Origin: Acidimicrobiaceae bacterium
GTDB taxonomy: Bacteria; Actinomycetota; Acidimicrobiia; Acidimicrobiales; RAAP-2
Reading direction: 5' to 3'
Assembly (NCBI GenBank): GCA_003169675.1
Contig: PNAT01000185.1
Coordinates: forward strand, 1 to 37,305
DNA length: 37,305 nucleotides
The position numbers were made by a program, and so were the translations under genes. Below the pieces are notes generated by a model. The model was not told the DNA's origin and made no database searches. It saw nothing but the letters and a program-made list of their open reading frames with translations. This document shows positions 1 to 8,094 of this stretch, one piece after another; position 1 is the stretch's first letter, and each line of letters begins with the position of its first letter.

Positions 1-507
1 GAGGGCGTGCGCTACCAGGTGTACGAGGCGGCCGACCACTCCCACGTGCTCTTCATGGCCTCAGAGCAGGCCTTCTGGCGGAACTTCTGTGAGGGGGTCG
101 GCCGGATGGACCTCTTCGAACGTTGGCCCGGATCCAAATACGCCGACCACGCCCGGGGTAATCGCGAGCTCCAGGGTGAGCTGCGGAGCATCTTCGCCAC
201 CAAGACGGCGCTGGCATGGCTGGAGTTCGGTGGTCGGGTCAACACACCGATCGCCCCGGTCAACACGCCTCGCACCCTCTTGAGCGACCCGCAGTTCATG
301 GATCGTTTTCCCCTTCTCCCCGCGCAGGATATGGGCGCCGATCAGCTCTTCACCCCTTTGCACTTCATCGGCGAAGAGCTGCCGGCTCCGGCCAAGGCTC
401 CCACCGTCGGGCAGCACACCGACGACGTGCTCCGCTCGGTTCTGGGCTATGACAGCGATCGGATCGCCGCGGCCAGGAAGGACGGCGCCTTCGGCGCTGA
501 GGCATAG
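1..507 (+). CDS. CoA-transferase family III (CaiB/BaiF), 3' part only
   Basis: The frame is open from the first base of the window, so the 5' part of the gene lies outside; the GTG at 7 is not a credible start. The visible 168 or so residues resemble the C-terminal part of class III CoA-transferases (CaiB/BaiF type), with the VYEAADHSHVLF-like strand and the VNTPIAPVNTPRTLLSDPQF block that in this family precedes the closing domain. These enzymes move CoA between carboxylic acids in acid catabolism. The catalytic Asp lies in the missing N-terminal half, so activity cannot be judged. A dehydrogenase gene follows 47 nt downstream on the same strand and may share its transcript. Confidence 0.8.
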   Translation, partial: EGVRYQVYEAADHSHVLFMASEQAFWRNFCEGVGRMDLFERWPGSKYADHARGNRELQGELRSIFATKTALAWLEFGGRVNTPIAPVNTPRTLLSDPQFMDRFPLLPAQDMGADQLFTPLHFIGEELPAPAKAPTVGQHTDDVLRSVLGYDSDRIAAARKDGAFGAEA

Positions 508-554
508 TGGCGGCCAGGGCGACTGGAGCTGCCGAACAAGACAAGGAGGGGTCC

Positions 555-1658
555 GTGGATAAGGTTAGGTTGGGCGTGCTGGGGGCCGGGAACATCGCGG
601 CCATGAACGTGAAGGGCTACCTGCTCGACCCCCGCTGCGAGGTGGCCGCGGTGTGTGACTCCGACGAGGCCATCGGCCAAGAGGCGGCCAAGGAGTGGGG
701 CGGGGCGTCCTTCTATTCCGACCTGGATGAGATGCTGAAGGACGAGTCGCTGGACGCCGTTGAGGTGCTCACGCCCACCCATCTGCACCATGACCATGTC
801 ATCGCCGCCCTGGAAGCCGGGAAGCACGTGTCCGTCCAGAAGCCCATGGCCAACACGGTGGAGGACGCCCGGGCCATGGGGGTGGCAGCCGAACGCGCCG
901 GCCGGATGCTTCGCATCAGCGAGTGCTTCGTCCACTACCCGCCGCTCGAACTGGCCAAGAAGCTGGTGGCGGACGGGGCCATCGGCAAGCCGACCTCCCT
1001 GCGCATCCGCACGCTGGTGGGGCAGACGGACTCGCCCTTCCAGGCCGCCTTGCGACCAGAGGGCTACGGGTGGCGGCTCGACACGCGCAGCCCGGGCGGT
1101 CACCTCTTCGACGACATGGTGCACAAGTACGCCATGGCCCTGTGGCTGCTGGACATGGACATCACGTCGGTGCAGGCCGTGGTGCGCCGACGTGATCTCT
1201 TCTTCGAGCCCTGCGCGGTGATCTTCGAATACGAGGACCCCGAGGTCCTCGGGATGATGGAGGTCCAGTACGCGCCCAAGCTGTACATGCGCTCGAGCTA
1301 CTACGGTGCTGACGAATTCTTCGAGATCACGGGCGACGAGGGCCAGATATGGGTGACCCGGGCCACCGGCGAGATGCTGGACCTGCCTCCCGTGATGCTC
1401 TTCACCGGCACCGAGAAGGAGCGCAAGACCACCGAGTTCTCCGACATCGACAGCGACTGGGGATCAGGTTTCGTCCGGTCGTCCCAGCACTTCGTCGACG
1501 CCATCATCGGCGGCACGGCGGCCGACATGTCCCCGGAGTCGGCCATCAAGGTGCTCCAACTGTGCTTCGCCGTCTACCAGGCGTCCGAGATCGGAGCGTC
1601 GGTCGATCCCCGTACCATGACGGGATCGGTGACGCCGACGGGCTGGGCCGACTGGTGA
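555..1658 (+). CDS. Gfo/Idh/MocA family NAD(P)-dependent oxidoreductase
   Basis: 367 residues, normal for the family, which oxidises or reduces sugar, inositol or related hydroxyl groups. The N-terminal Rossmann fold shows the GVLGAGNI nucleotide loop at residues 7-14, and the family's E/QKP motif appears as QKPMAN around 95-100. The C-terminal alpha/beta domain is complete. I chose GTG at 555 because AAGGAGG lies at 543-549, 5 nt upstream; the frame stays open further upstream to a GTG at 507, but that stretch has no ribosome site and is not family-like. It sits between a CoA-transferase and a Rieske ferredoxin on the same strand. The substrate cannot be read from sequence. Confidence 0.9.
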   Translation: MDKVRLGVLGAGNIAAMNVKGYLLDPRCEVAAVCDSDEAIGQEAAKEWGGASFYSDLDEMLKDESLDAVEVLTPTHLHHDHVIAALEAGKHVSVQKPMANTVEDARAMGVAAERAGRMLRISECFVHYPPLELAKKLVADGAIGKPTSLRIRTLVGQTDSPFQAALRPEGYGWRLDTRSPGGHLFDDMVHKYAMALWLLDMDITSVQAVVRRRDLFFEPCAVIFEYEDPEVLGMMEVQYAPKLYMRSSYYGADEFFEITGDEGQIWVTRATGEMLDLPPVMLFTGTEKERKTTEFSDIDSDWGSGFVRSSQHFVDAIIGGTAADMSPESAIKVLQLCFAVYQASEIGASVDPRTMTGSVTPTGWADW

Positions 1659-1680
1659 CACCGAGAGTAAGGAGGCGACC

Positions 1681-2031
1681 ATGAGCGAAGAAATCGAAGT
1701 AGGTCCCAGAGCTGAGCTGGGGGCCGGAGTAGTACGCGGGGCGGGCAGGTACGCGGTCGGCAATGCCGACGGGGAACTTTTCGTCGTGACCCGCCGGTGC
1801 CGGCACCTGCGCGCCGACCTGGCCAACGGATCGATCGACGACGAGGGCTGCCTGGTGTGCCCGTGGCACGGCGCCACCTATGACGTCGCCACGGGCCGGA
1901 TGAGGAGAGGCCCCCAGGGAGTTTTCGCCAAGGTCCCGGGCCTCGACGCCGGCTACCGCCTCTTGACCCGGGTCGTGCCGCTCGGTCGGGGAACGGTCAA
2001 CGAGCGGGAGGGCAACGTCGTCGTTCGTTAA
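1681..2031 (+). CDS. Rieske [2Fe-2S] ferredoxin
   Basis: A 116-residue single-domain Rieske protein that carries electrons to an oxygenase or reductase partner in the cytoplasm. Both cluster-binding boxes are present: C40-R-H42 and C60-P-W-H63, with an additional Cys57. A strong AAGGAGG site precedes the ATG. No oxygenase large subunit lies next to it, so its partner is probably elsewhere; the upstream Gfo/Idh dehydrogenase, 22 nt away, is likely co-transcribed. It could equally be a stand-alone ferredoxin of the NirD/BphA3 type. The stop overlaps the stop region of the convergent acetyltransferase gene by 4 nt. Confidence 0.9.
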   Translation: MSEEIEVGPRAELGAGVVRGAGRYAVGNADGELFVVTRRCRHLRADLANGSIDDEGCLVCPWHGATYDVATGRMRRGPQGVFAKVPGLDAGYRLLTRVVPLGRGTVNEREGNVVVR

Positions 2032-2528
2032 GGCGCGCCCGGTGGTCCCTCCGCGGTCCACATCCGCTCTGCAAACCCGTTCTTGGTGAAGAAGACCTCG
2101 GCGGTCCGATGCCAACCGAGCCTCTCGGCCAGCTGCCCACCTGCGCTCGCCTCCGGGATGTGGCACACCAGGTCGGTCGCCCCCGCGGCACGGGCCCAGC
2201 TCTCCTGGGCGTCGACGAGCGCCGAGCCGATGCCCTGGCGGCGCGTGGCGGCGTCCACGTACATCATGCCCAGGCGAGCCACGGTGCCCTCCAGATGGAC
2301 GTGGCCCATCCCGGCGCCGTGGTCATTGACGTGAGCGACAAAGAGGGCCTGGTGCGTATCGAGCGCGCGCATCTGGACGAATTCCTTCCAGTACACGTCG
2401 GGCGTGGCCAGGACCTCGTTGAGCTCCACATCCACCACCACGGGGAAGGTCAGGGCCAGCCTGATGTGCAGGCGGCGTACCGCGCTCCAGTCATTTGGCT
2501 CACAGCGCCGGATCAACGCGGCGGGCAC
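2028..2528 (-). CDS. GNAT family N-acetyltransferase
   Basis: 166 residues with a GNAT fold: the acetyl-CoA pyrophosphate loop is the RRQGIGSAL segment around residues 95-103, preceded by the strand LGMMYVDAATR. It transfers an acetyl group to an amine, but the substrate is unknown. The GTG start at 2528 is supported by AAGGAG about 8 nt upstream. It is the last gene of a minus-strand trio: PLP enzyme, alpha/beta hydrolase (ends 26 nt upstream), then this gene. It meets the Rieske gene tail to tail with a 4-nt overlap, leaving no room for a separate terminator. Confidence 0.85.
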   Translation of the reverse strand: MPAALIRRCEPNDWSAVRRLHIRLALTFPVVVDVELNEVLATPDVYWKEFVQMRALDTHQALFVAHVNDHGAGMGHVHLEGTVARLGMMYVDAATRRQGIGSALVDAQESWARAAGATDLVCHIPEASAGGQLAERLGWHRTAEVFFTKNGFAERMWTAEGPPGAP

Positions 2529-2554
2529 TGTGCGGTCTCCTTCTCTCTCCGAGC

Positions 2555-3373
2555 TCAGTGCCGATGGAAGAAGTCGATCAGGTGCGCGGCCACCTCGTCG
2601 GTGTGGGTCACGATGCCGATGTGTCCCGATCCGGCGATCTCGCGGTACTCACAGGAGGGTATGGCCTCGGCCGCCTGGCGGGCGTACCGGGGTGGTGAGT
2701 CGACGTCGTGCTCGAAGGCCAGCACCAGGCAGGGGACGGATACTTCGGGCCAGCGGATGGTCCGAACGGGGTCGGTCGACCAGGCCGCGCAGGCTTCGTA
2801 TTGCCCGAGGCGGCCCGGATTGGGCCACACCGGGAGATCGCCCATCAGCGACAGCCAGGTGTCGATCAACTCCGTGTCCTGCATGTCGGCGGTCGGGAGG
2901 TAGCGCAAAGTCTGGGTGGCATAGAACAGCGGTGGGAGGTCGTAGTCGAGGCGGGCCAGATCACGCTCGACGGTGGTGATGGCGATCTCCCAGGACGTGG
3001 GCTGATTGGCGCTGCCCATGAGCGCCGCCGATCGGATCCGTTCGGGGTGGTCGAGGACCAGGGTCTCGGTGATCCAGCCCCCGAGCGAATGCCCGGCGAC
3101 ATGGACGGGGTCGTCCCAGCCCAGGTGGTCGAGCAGCGACACGGCGTCTGCCGTCATGCCGGCCACGCTGTAGGGCGCCGGCGGTGACGATGACGGGGCC
3201 ACTCCCCTGTTGTCGTAGGTGGCGATGCGGAAGCCTGCGGCCACGAGGGCGGGCACCAGGCTCAGATGCCACGCCAGGGCGGGCTGCCCGCACCCGGCGA
3301 TGAGGAGGAGCGGCTCGCCGTCGCCCGTCACTTCGTAGGCCAGCGTCACGTCGCCCGTCGTCAACTCAGGCAT
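2555..3373 (-). CDS. alpha/beta hydrolase
   Basis: 272 residues, a full-length alpha/beta hydrolase fold. The nucleophile elbow is G-H-S96-L-G-G. A probable catalytic Asp lies in the EHDVDSP segment, and the His is in GSGHIG near the C-terminus. A TYDNRG oxyanion-side motif follows strand 4, as in many esterase and lactonase-like members. The substrate is unknown. The ATG overlaps the end of the upstream PLP-enzyme gene by 8 nt (3366-3373), so the two are translationally linked, which suggests it acts on a related small carboxylic or amide compound. Confidence 0.9.
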   Translation of the reverse strand: MPELTTGDVTLAYEVTGDGEPLLLIAGCGQPALAWHLSLVPALVAAGFRIATYDNRGVAPSSSPPAPYSVAGMTADAVSLLDHLGWDDPVHVAGHSLGGWITETLVLDHPERIRSAALMGSANQPTSWEIAITTVERDLARLDYDLPPLFYATQTLRYLPTADMQDTELIDTWLSLMGDLPVWPNPGRLGQYEACAAWSTDPVRTIRWPEVSVPCLVLAFEHDVDSPPRYARQAAEAIPSCEYREIAGSGHIGIVTHTDEVAAHLIDFFHRH

Positions 3374-4325
3374 GCAGCACCTCCTTCAGCAGCGCGGGGG
3401 CCACGTTGCGCCCGGTGAGAATGACCACCGTTTCCTTGCCTTCGGTGCCAGAGTGGACCAGGCCGGCCCGTAGCGCCGCGATGCCGACCGCCCCGGCTCC
3501 CTCGAGCACCAGCCCCAGCTTGTGGGCCGAGAACGCCATGGCCGAGCGGATGTCGGCCTCACTCACGGTCAGGATCTCCACCTGGTGCTCCAGGGCGATG
3601 TCGACGGTCACCGACCCGAGCTCGAGGTTCCCCGCCAGCCCGTCGGCCAGCGTCGGTTCCACCGTGATCGGCACGATGCCACCGGAGGCCACGGCGGCGC
3701 TCATGGACGGTGAGGCTTCCGATTCCACACCGATGACGCGGACCCCCGTCCCGGCCAGGCCCAGGCTGATCCCGGCCAAAAGTCCCCCGCCCCCGCAGGG
3801 CACCACCACCGTGCCGATGTGAGAGACCTGCTCCAGCATCTCCCGGGCCATGGTCGCTTGCCCCGCGATGACATCGGGGTCGTTGTAGGGCGACACATAG
3901 CGGCCGCCGCCCTGGGTCACCAGGTCCAGCGCGTGCGCCTCGGCCTCGCTGTAGCCCTCCCCGTGCAGCACCAGGCGCACATCGAATTGCTGGAGGGCCG
4001 ACACCTTGGCCGCCGAGGCCAGGCGGGGCACGATCACCGTCACCTGGGCCTTCAACTGGGCGGCGGCATAGGCCAGCCCGAGCCCATGGTTGCCCGCCGA
4101 CGATGCCACCACGGCCCGGCCCGGGTCCGCCGCCAGCGTCGCCGCCACGGCGGCCAGGCCGCCGCGTACCTTGAACGACCCCGTCGGTTGCACCGTCTCC
4201 ACCTTGAGGGTCACCCCGGGTCCCAATTGGGGCGCGCCCACCATGGGGGTCACCGGGAGGAAGCGGCGCACGACCTCCCAAGCCGCCTCGAACTGGGCCT
4301 TCTCGGGTCGGGCCACGGCACGCAT
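3366..4325 (-). CDS. PLP-dependent threonine/serine dehydratase-like enzyme (fold type II)
   Basis: 319 residues, close to serine racemase or catabolic threonine dehydratase length, without a C-terminal ACT domain. The PLP lysine is in PTGSFK52VRGG and the cofactor phosphate loop is the CGGGGLLAG segment. Expected role: elimination of ammonia from threonine or serine to give a 2-oxoacid, or racemisation. The frame is open far upstream to 4673, but that part is antisense to the nagB pseudogene and not family-like. I take ATG at 4325, preceded by GGAGG though with very short spacing. A GTG three codons later has better spacing and is the alternative. Confidence 0.88.
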   Translation of the reverse strand: MRAVARPEKAQFEAAWEVVRRFLPVTPMVGAPQLGPGVTLKVETVQPTGSFKVRGGLAAVAATLAADPGRAVVASSAGNHGLGLAYAAAQLKAQVTVIVPRLASAAKVSALQQFDVRLVLHGEGYSEAEAHALDLVTQGGGRYVSPYNDPDVIAGQATMAREMLEQVSHIGTVVVPCGGGGLLAGISLGLAGTGVRVIGVESEASPSMSAAVASGGIVPITVEPTLADGLAGNLELGSVTVDIALEHQVEILTVSEADIRSAMAFSAHKLGLVLEGAGAVGIAALRAGLVHSGTEGKETVVILTGRNVAPALLKEVLHA

Positions 4326-4366
4326 GGCCTCCAGTCTGGCCGCACGCCAGCTGGCATGCTGGGCCG

Positions 4367-4843
4367 CATGCCCGGATCGACCGTCCGACAGGTCGATGGC
4401 GCCAGTGTCTCCATCCACCCCGACGCGGATGGAGACACTGGCGCTGGCGGCGGCCACGCAGGCGTCGTCCATCATGCGGGCCGCCGTGGAGGCCCGCGGC
4501 GTCTGCCACGCCATGTTCGCCACCGGGATCTCACAACGCTCCTTCATTGACTTGCTGGTCTCCGCTCCCGCCGGTGTACCGCGGGCCGACACGGTGGTCT
4601 TCCACATGGACGAATACATCGGGGTGGGGCCCGACCACCCGGCCGGGTTCGGGCGCTGGGTCCGGGAACGCATTGCCGAGCGCGCCCTGCCGCGGGTGGC
4701 GCACTACCTCGATGGGCTGGGCGATCCCGGCGCGTGCCGCCCTGACCGGACCGATTTCGACCCGCTGCCCGGCGTCGGCCCTGCGCACGACCTCGCACGT
4801 CACCATTCACCTGGACCCGGAGTCGGCCCGGCTGCTGCCCTAG
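4367..4843 (+). pseudogene. degenerate glucosamine-6-phosphate deaminase/isomerase (NagB family)
   Basis: Three pieces of one NagB-like protein lie in different frames. A likely N-terminus (VSIHPDA) starts at ATG 4367. After a shift near 4428 the next frame reads the FATGISQRSFIDLL segment and then FHMDEYIGVGPDHPAGFG, the family's L/MDEY-GL-DHP signature. After about 4745 a third frame gives CPASALRTTSHVTIHLDPESA, the conserved C-terminal end, then TAG at 4841. The central part of the family (about 100 residues including the ENGHIAFN-type active-site region) is missing. So there is an internal deletion plus frameshifts; it cannot make an active enzyme. NagB isomerises and deaminates glucosamine-6-phosphate to fructose-6-phosphate. 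Confidence 0.75.
4399..4444. repeat. 18-bp perfect inverted repeat, 10-nt loop
   Basis: Left arm 4399-4416 (GCGCCAGTGTCTCCATCC), loop 4417-4426, right arm 4427-4444, an exact reverse complement. It lies inside the 5' end of the nagB-like pseudogene, exactly where its first frame change occurs, and 74 nt upstream of the divergent PLP-enzyme start. There is no T-tract after either arm, so it is not a standard intrinsic terminator. It could be a protein-binding palindrome, a transcript hairpin, or a scar of a templated (hairpin-copied) mutation. Confidence 0.85.
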
Positions 4844-4939
4844 GAAGAGTCGTGCGAGTGGAGCCACTCGAGCATGTCCGAGGTTGCGGCGGGTGAGGCA
4901 ACCGGATCGAACCCGGCGAGCAACAGAAAGGCAATGCCG

Positions 4940-4952
4940 AAACCTTAGGTTT
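4940..4952. promoter_or_regulatory. small palindrome upstream of the LCP-like gene
   Basis: AAACC-TTA-GGTTT is a 5-bp perfect inverted repeat in the 176-nt gap before the LCP-like gene, which otherwise holds no gene. A second small stem (CGAGTGG/CCACTCG, about 4856-4871) follows the pseudogene. The first may be an operator and the second a weak terminator; both are short enough to occur by chance. Confidence 0.25.
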
Positions 4953-5019
4953 GGAAGGGTTCGGGGGTCACAGATTGGGCGACACGGCTCAGGCTCCGCG
5001 CCGCTCAATTCGGAGGGAA

Positions 5020-5736
5020 ATGACGATCGGGATCACTATCGGGTTGCCCGGTCGACCATCTGCCGGCCCGGTCCGCAAGCGCCGTTCTCTCCTCAAGCGG
5101 GGGTTGGTCGGCCTGGGCTGCGGCATCCTGGCGCTGGTCGCCGCAGTCGGGATCTTCGTCGGCGTGAGCATCTACAAGATCGACCACGCGGTGCACCACG
5201 TGAACGTGCCGGCCTCCCTCCTGGCCCAGGGGAAGGACGATCTGCTGGCGGTGGTCAGGGGCCCAATGCACTCCGAGGAGATCTACCTGTTCCACACCAC
5301 CGCAGGGCACACCCACGTGCTCCTGGTCCCCAGCAAGCTCGGGGTCACCGAACGGGGTGGCCAGGTCGTGCCGATCAGCAACCTCAACATTCACCGACCC
5401 GAGGCGATCATCGCCGGCTTGAGGCGACTCGGTATCCCGGTGAGCCGCTACGTCGGCGTTGACCTGCACATGGTCATTCCCACCTCCAACCTGGGCCTGT
5501 TGGCCACCGGGAAGCTCTCGGTGACGTCCCTGTTATCGGACCCGACCGGCACCACCTCGTTGCTCGAAGCAGTGGCGTCCCACGTGTATCTCGGCCCCCA
5601 CACCCCGACATCGGCGCTCCTCGCCCTCATGGACGTCCCCACATCCAACCCGATCGCGATCCCGACGGAAACGGACGCCAACGGGAATGTCGTCCTGGCC
5701 GCCGCCTTCGTAGCCGTGCTCCGGAATTTCCTGTGA
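5020..5736 (+). CDS. short LytR-CpsA-Psr (LCP)-like membrane-anchored protein
   Basis: 238 residues. A basic N-terminus is followed by one membrane segment at about 29-51, then an external domain with LCP-like features: the DDLLAVVRG strand (about 73-81), LLVPSKLGV, and the AIIAGLRRLGIPVSRYVGVDLHMV stretch that resembles the family's 'vg-lGGv-hYv-id' core. LCP enzymes attach wall polymers to peptidoglycan. This one is shorter than usual (about 300), and the usual catalytic Arg-rich R-DS/D pattern is not evident, so it may be an inactive relative. The ATG at 5020 follows GGAGGG at 5012-5017; an earlier in-frame ATG at 4951 lacks a site. Confidence 0.65.
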   Translation: MTIGITIGLPGRPSAGPVRKRRSLLKRGLVGLGCGILALVAAVGIFVGVSIYKIDHAVHHVNVPASLLAQGKDDLLAVVRGPMHSEEIYLFHTTAGHTHVLLVPSKLGVTERGGQVVPISNLNIHRPEAIIAGLRRLGIPVSRYVGVDLHMVIPTSNLGLLATGKLSVTSLLSDPTGTTSLLEAVASHVYLGPHTPTSALLALMDVPTSNPIAIPTETDANGNVVLAAAFVAVLRNFL

Positions 5737-5744
5737 TGCCCGAG

Positions 5745-6140
5745 TCAGGGTCGGAAGCCACTGCGCAATGGTGGAACACCCCGGTCAGCACCCTGTGGCG
5801 ACGGCGAACCCACCGTCGCGGGTCGATGAAGGGACACCCGAGTGCCCACGTGACGGAGGTGGCGGATGAGTGCCACCACCAGGGGAACACCTCGCTCGAT
5901 CAACTCCTCCTCCACGCCGCCAACCAACGATCCCCCGTGGGGTCGTCCGAAGGCCTGTAACGCCCGGTGCCCTCCGGGCACCGACGCATCGTCGGGTATC
6001 TTCGCCCACAGGCGCTCGAGATCGGTGGTCGTCGTGCGGAACTTCCACGACGACCAAAGGAATTCACCTCGCTCGTCGGCCAGGCTGGCCCGGTGGTCGG
6101 CCCGACAGGCGACGTCGATGCCCAATCTCACTTCACTCAT
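5745..6140 (-). pseudogene. IS110-family transposase, N-terminal remnant
   Basis: The first 50 or so residues match the RuvC-like (DEDD) N-terminus of IS110-family transposases: G-I-D9-V-A-C-R-A-D-H-R-A-S-L, then the GEFLWSSWKFRTT segment and DLERLW. After that the sequence (GGHRALQ onward) is no longer recognisable, and the transposase's Tnp_IS116 C-terminal domain with its catalytic Ser is absent, so the element is dead. The ATG is preceded by AAAGGA. The open frame continues for 131 residues, but the part after about 55 probably is not original transposase sequence. It marks a past insertion between the LCP-like gene and the TauD gene. Confidence 0.6.
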
Positions 6141-6539
6141 GGCGTGGTCCTTTCTCTGGGTAACTGATCAGTCGGCTCCTCGTTGTCGACCACTGCACGT
6201 TCCGCAGGGCTGCGACCATCCAGACATTCGAGAAGCAGAGGTCCAACTCGATCATCGGCCACCGAGTTCCAGAACAGGGATGCACGTGCGTCGGGAGGCT
6301 CGTCTGGTCGACGATCACCGTTTTGGAGTCGAGCTTTCACTCGCTCTGACCCCCAATAAGTCAAGCCAGAAGAACCGACCCAACGCACCCTACGAAGGGC
6401 ATCTGCCTAATAGGTGGATGCCCAGAACCAACGCTAAATGCCCCCTTTCCTGGTGCATGGCCTGCCGTTGCAGGTCAATGTAGGGCCAACGGCACAGGCC
6501 CGGATTGAGGGGGTCCCCGCGGTCGGGCAGAATTCGCCC
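6141..6539. other. 399-nt gene-free stretch between IS110 remnant and TauD gene
   Basis: No convincing reading frame on either strand. It is the 5' non-coding side of the IS110-family remnant, the position where intact IS110-group elements encode their bridge RNA (known for the family), so a decayed bridge-RNA sequence could lie here. I could not identify a clear hairpin set or element end. The right part must also hold the TauD-gene promoter. Confidence 0.3.
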
Positions 6540-7400
6540 GTGACCGACGCGCAACACCTCAGCGTGCATCTCCTCTCGCCGGTCATCGGAGCGGAGATCT
6601 TCGGCCTCGACCTGTCGGTCCCACTGGAACCCGGCGTGGTCGCTGCAGTGCGCCACGCCCTCAACACCCACCATGTGATCTTCTTCCGCGACCAGTCCGT
6701 CGGTGCCGACCAGCAGGCCGCCTTCGCCCGCCAATTCGGGGAGGTGACCGAGGCGCATCCCGTTCTCCCCTCCATTGAGGAGAACCGGGAGGTCCTGGCT
6801 ATCGACGGTAAGGCGGGCCGGGCCAACTGGTGGCATACCGATGTCACCTTTCTGGACACGCCGGCCATGGGCTCCATCCTCTTCATGCTCGAGGCGCCCG
6901 AGGTGGGCGGCGACACCATGTGGGCCAGCCTGCAGGACGCCTACGAGGGGCTGGCACCAGCGGTGCGCACAATGTGCGACGGTCTGATCGGCATACACCA
7001 CGACCCCTGGTTCGCCGCCGACGTTGGCGCCCGCGGTGGCTCCGAGTGGAACGGGACGTGGCACGACAAGATGGTCCCGGCCCTGGATCCGGTGGTGCGC
7101 ACCCACCCCGAGACCGGTCGCAACGGTCTCTTCGTCAACGGCCAGTTCACCCAGGCACTGCTGGGCCTGTCCAAGAACGAGAGCAACTCCATCCTCGACA
7201 TGCTCTACAGACACTGCGTCCAGTCCGAGTTCACGTGCCGCTTCCGCGGGAGGGCGGGATCCGTTGCCTTTTGGGACAACCGGGCCACGTTGCACTACGC
7301 ACTGGAGGATTACGGGGACGCGCCCCGCTTTGCCCATCGCGTCACACTGCGCGGGGACCGACCCTTCGGCCCGGCCGTCCCGGCCCGCACCGAAGGCTGA
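6540..7400 (+). CDS. TauD/TfdA-family Fe(II)/2-oxoglutarate dioxygenase
   Basis: 286 residues, the usual length. The iron facial triad is visible: H99-T-D101 in the WWHTD motif and the distal His266 in RFAHRVTLRG, followed by the Arg that binds 2-oxoglutarate. FWDNRATLHYA just before the distal His is also family-typical. These enzymes hydroxylate substrates such as taurine, alkyl sulfates or aryloxyacetates, releasing sulfite or an aldehyde. I start at GTG 6540, where similarity begins; the frame is open to an ATG at 6438 but the extra 34 residues look non-coding. A CadD-like transporter starts 9 nt after the stop. Confidence 0.9.
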   Translation: MTDAQHLSVHLLSPVIGAEIFGLDLSVPLEPGVVAAVRHALNTHHVIFFRDQSVGADQQAAFARQFGEVTEAHPVLPSIEENREVLAIDGKAGRANWWHTDVTFLDTPAMGSILFMLEAPEVGGDTMWASLQDAYEGLAPAVRTMCDGLIGIHHDPWFAADVGARGGSEWNGTWHDKMVPALDPVVRTHPETGRNGLFVNGQFTQALLGLSKNESNSILDMLYRHCVQSEFTCRFRGRAGSVAFWDNRATLHYALEDYGDAPRFAHRVTLRGDRPFGPAVPARTEG

Positions 7401-7409
7401 CGGTCTCCC

Positions 7410-8012
7410 GTGGCGGCCGGTCTGGCGGCCGATATCGGGGTCGCCGCTGCGGCGTTCATCGGCACCAACATCGACAACGGTTTGGTGGCCATGGCCATGG
7501 TGGCTGGCGCACCTGCGGAGCGGGCCCGGCGCATCGCGCTGGGCCAGGTGGTCGGATTCGTGGTCCTGGTGGGTGTGGCCGCGGCCGCCTCCGCCGTCCT
7601 CTTCGAATTCTCGGCGCGCACCGTCGGCCTGCTCGGGCTGGTCCCCCTGGTCCTCGGTATTCGAGGGCTGGTGCTGCTGCGCCACGCCGAAGGCCGGGCC
7701 GGTGCCGCCGCCCGACGAGCGGTGGGGAGCGGGTTCGTGGCGGCCAGCCTGGTCACCATTGCGGCCGGAGGTGACAATCTGGCCGTCTACATTCCCCTGT
7801 TCCGAGTCGGTGGAGTCACCAACATCGGTGCCACCGCGATCGCCTTCTCCGCCGGGGAACTGCTGCTCACGATCTTCATTCTCCAGGTTGGTCGCCAGCC
7901 ACACCTGCGCCAAGTGACGGCGCGACTGGGCGCCATCGCGGTGCCCATCCTCATGTGCGCCGTCGGCATGCTGGTGCTGATCCAGGCCGGGACCTTCTCG
8001 ATCGTCTACTAA
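7410..8012 (+). CDS. CadD-family cadmium/cation transporter
   Basis: 200 residues, five to six membrane segments. The family marks are TNIDNGLVAM near residue 19 and GGDNLAVYIPLF near 120, equivalent to the paired acidic 'NIDD' and 'GDNI-VYIPLF' motifs of CadD proteins, which export cadmium or other cations. The start GTG is 9 nt after the dioxygenase stop, so the two are probably co-transcribed and perhaps coupled. No ArsR/CadC-type metal sensor lies nearby, which leaves the metal role unproven; export of a product of the dioxygenase is an alternative. Confidence 0.8.
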   Translation: MAAGLAADIGVAAAAFIGTNIDNGLVAMAMVAGAPAERARRIALGQVVGFVVLVGVAAAASAVLFEFSARTVGLLGLVPLVLGIRGLVLLRHAEGRAGAAARRAVGSGFVAASLVTIAAGGDNLAVYIPLFRVGGVTNIGATAIAFSAGELLLTIFILQVGRQPHLRQVTARLGAIAVPILMCAVGMLVLIQAGTFSIVY

Positions 8013-8094
8013 ATGGGGAATGGCAGAGTTCAAGAGGGCGCAGCGGTGCGAACTTGCCAAGGCAGTTGCTGGCCTCTTGCCGTTTTCGGCGGGT

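Noticed and set aside
6390-8060. 556-codon open frame opposite the TauD and CadD genes
   Set aside because: It is the mirror of well-recognised coding sequence in high-GC DNA, with Gly/Arg/His/Gln-rich low-complexity composition and no family similarity.
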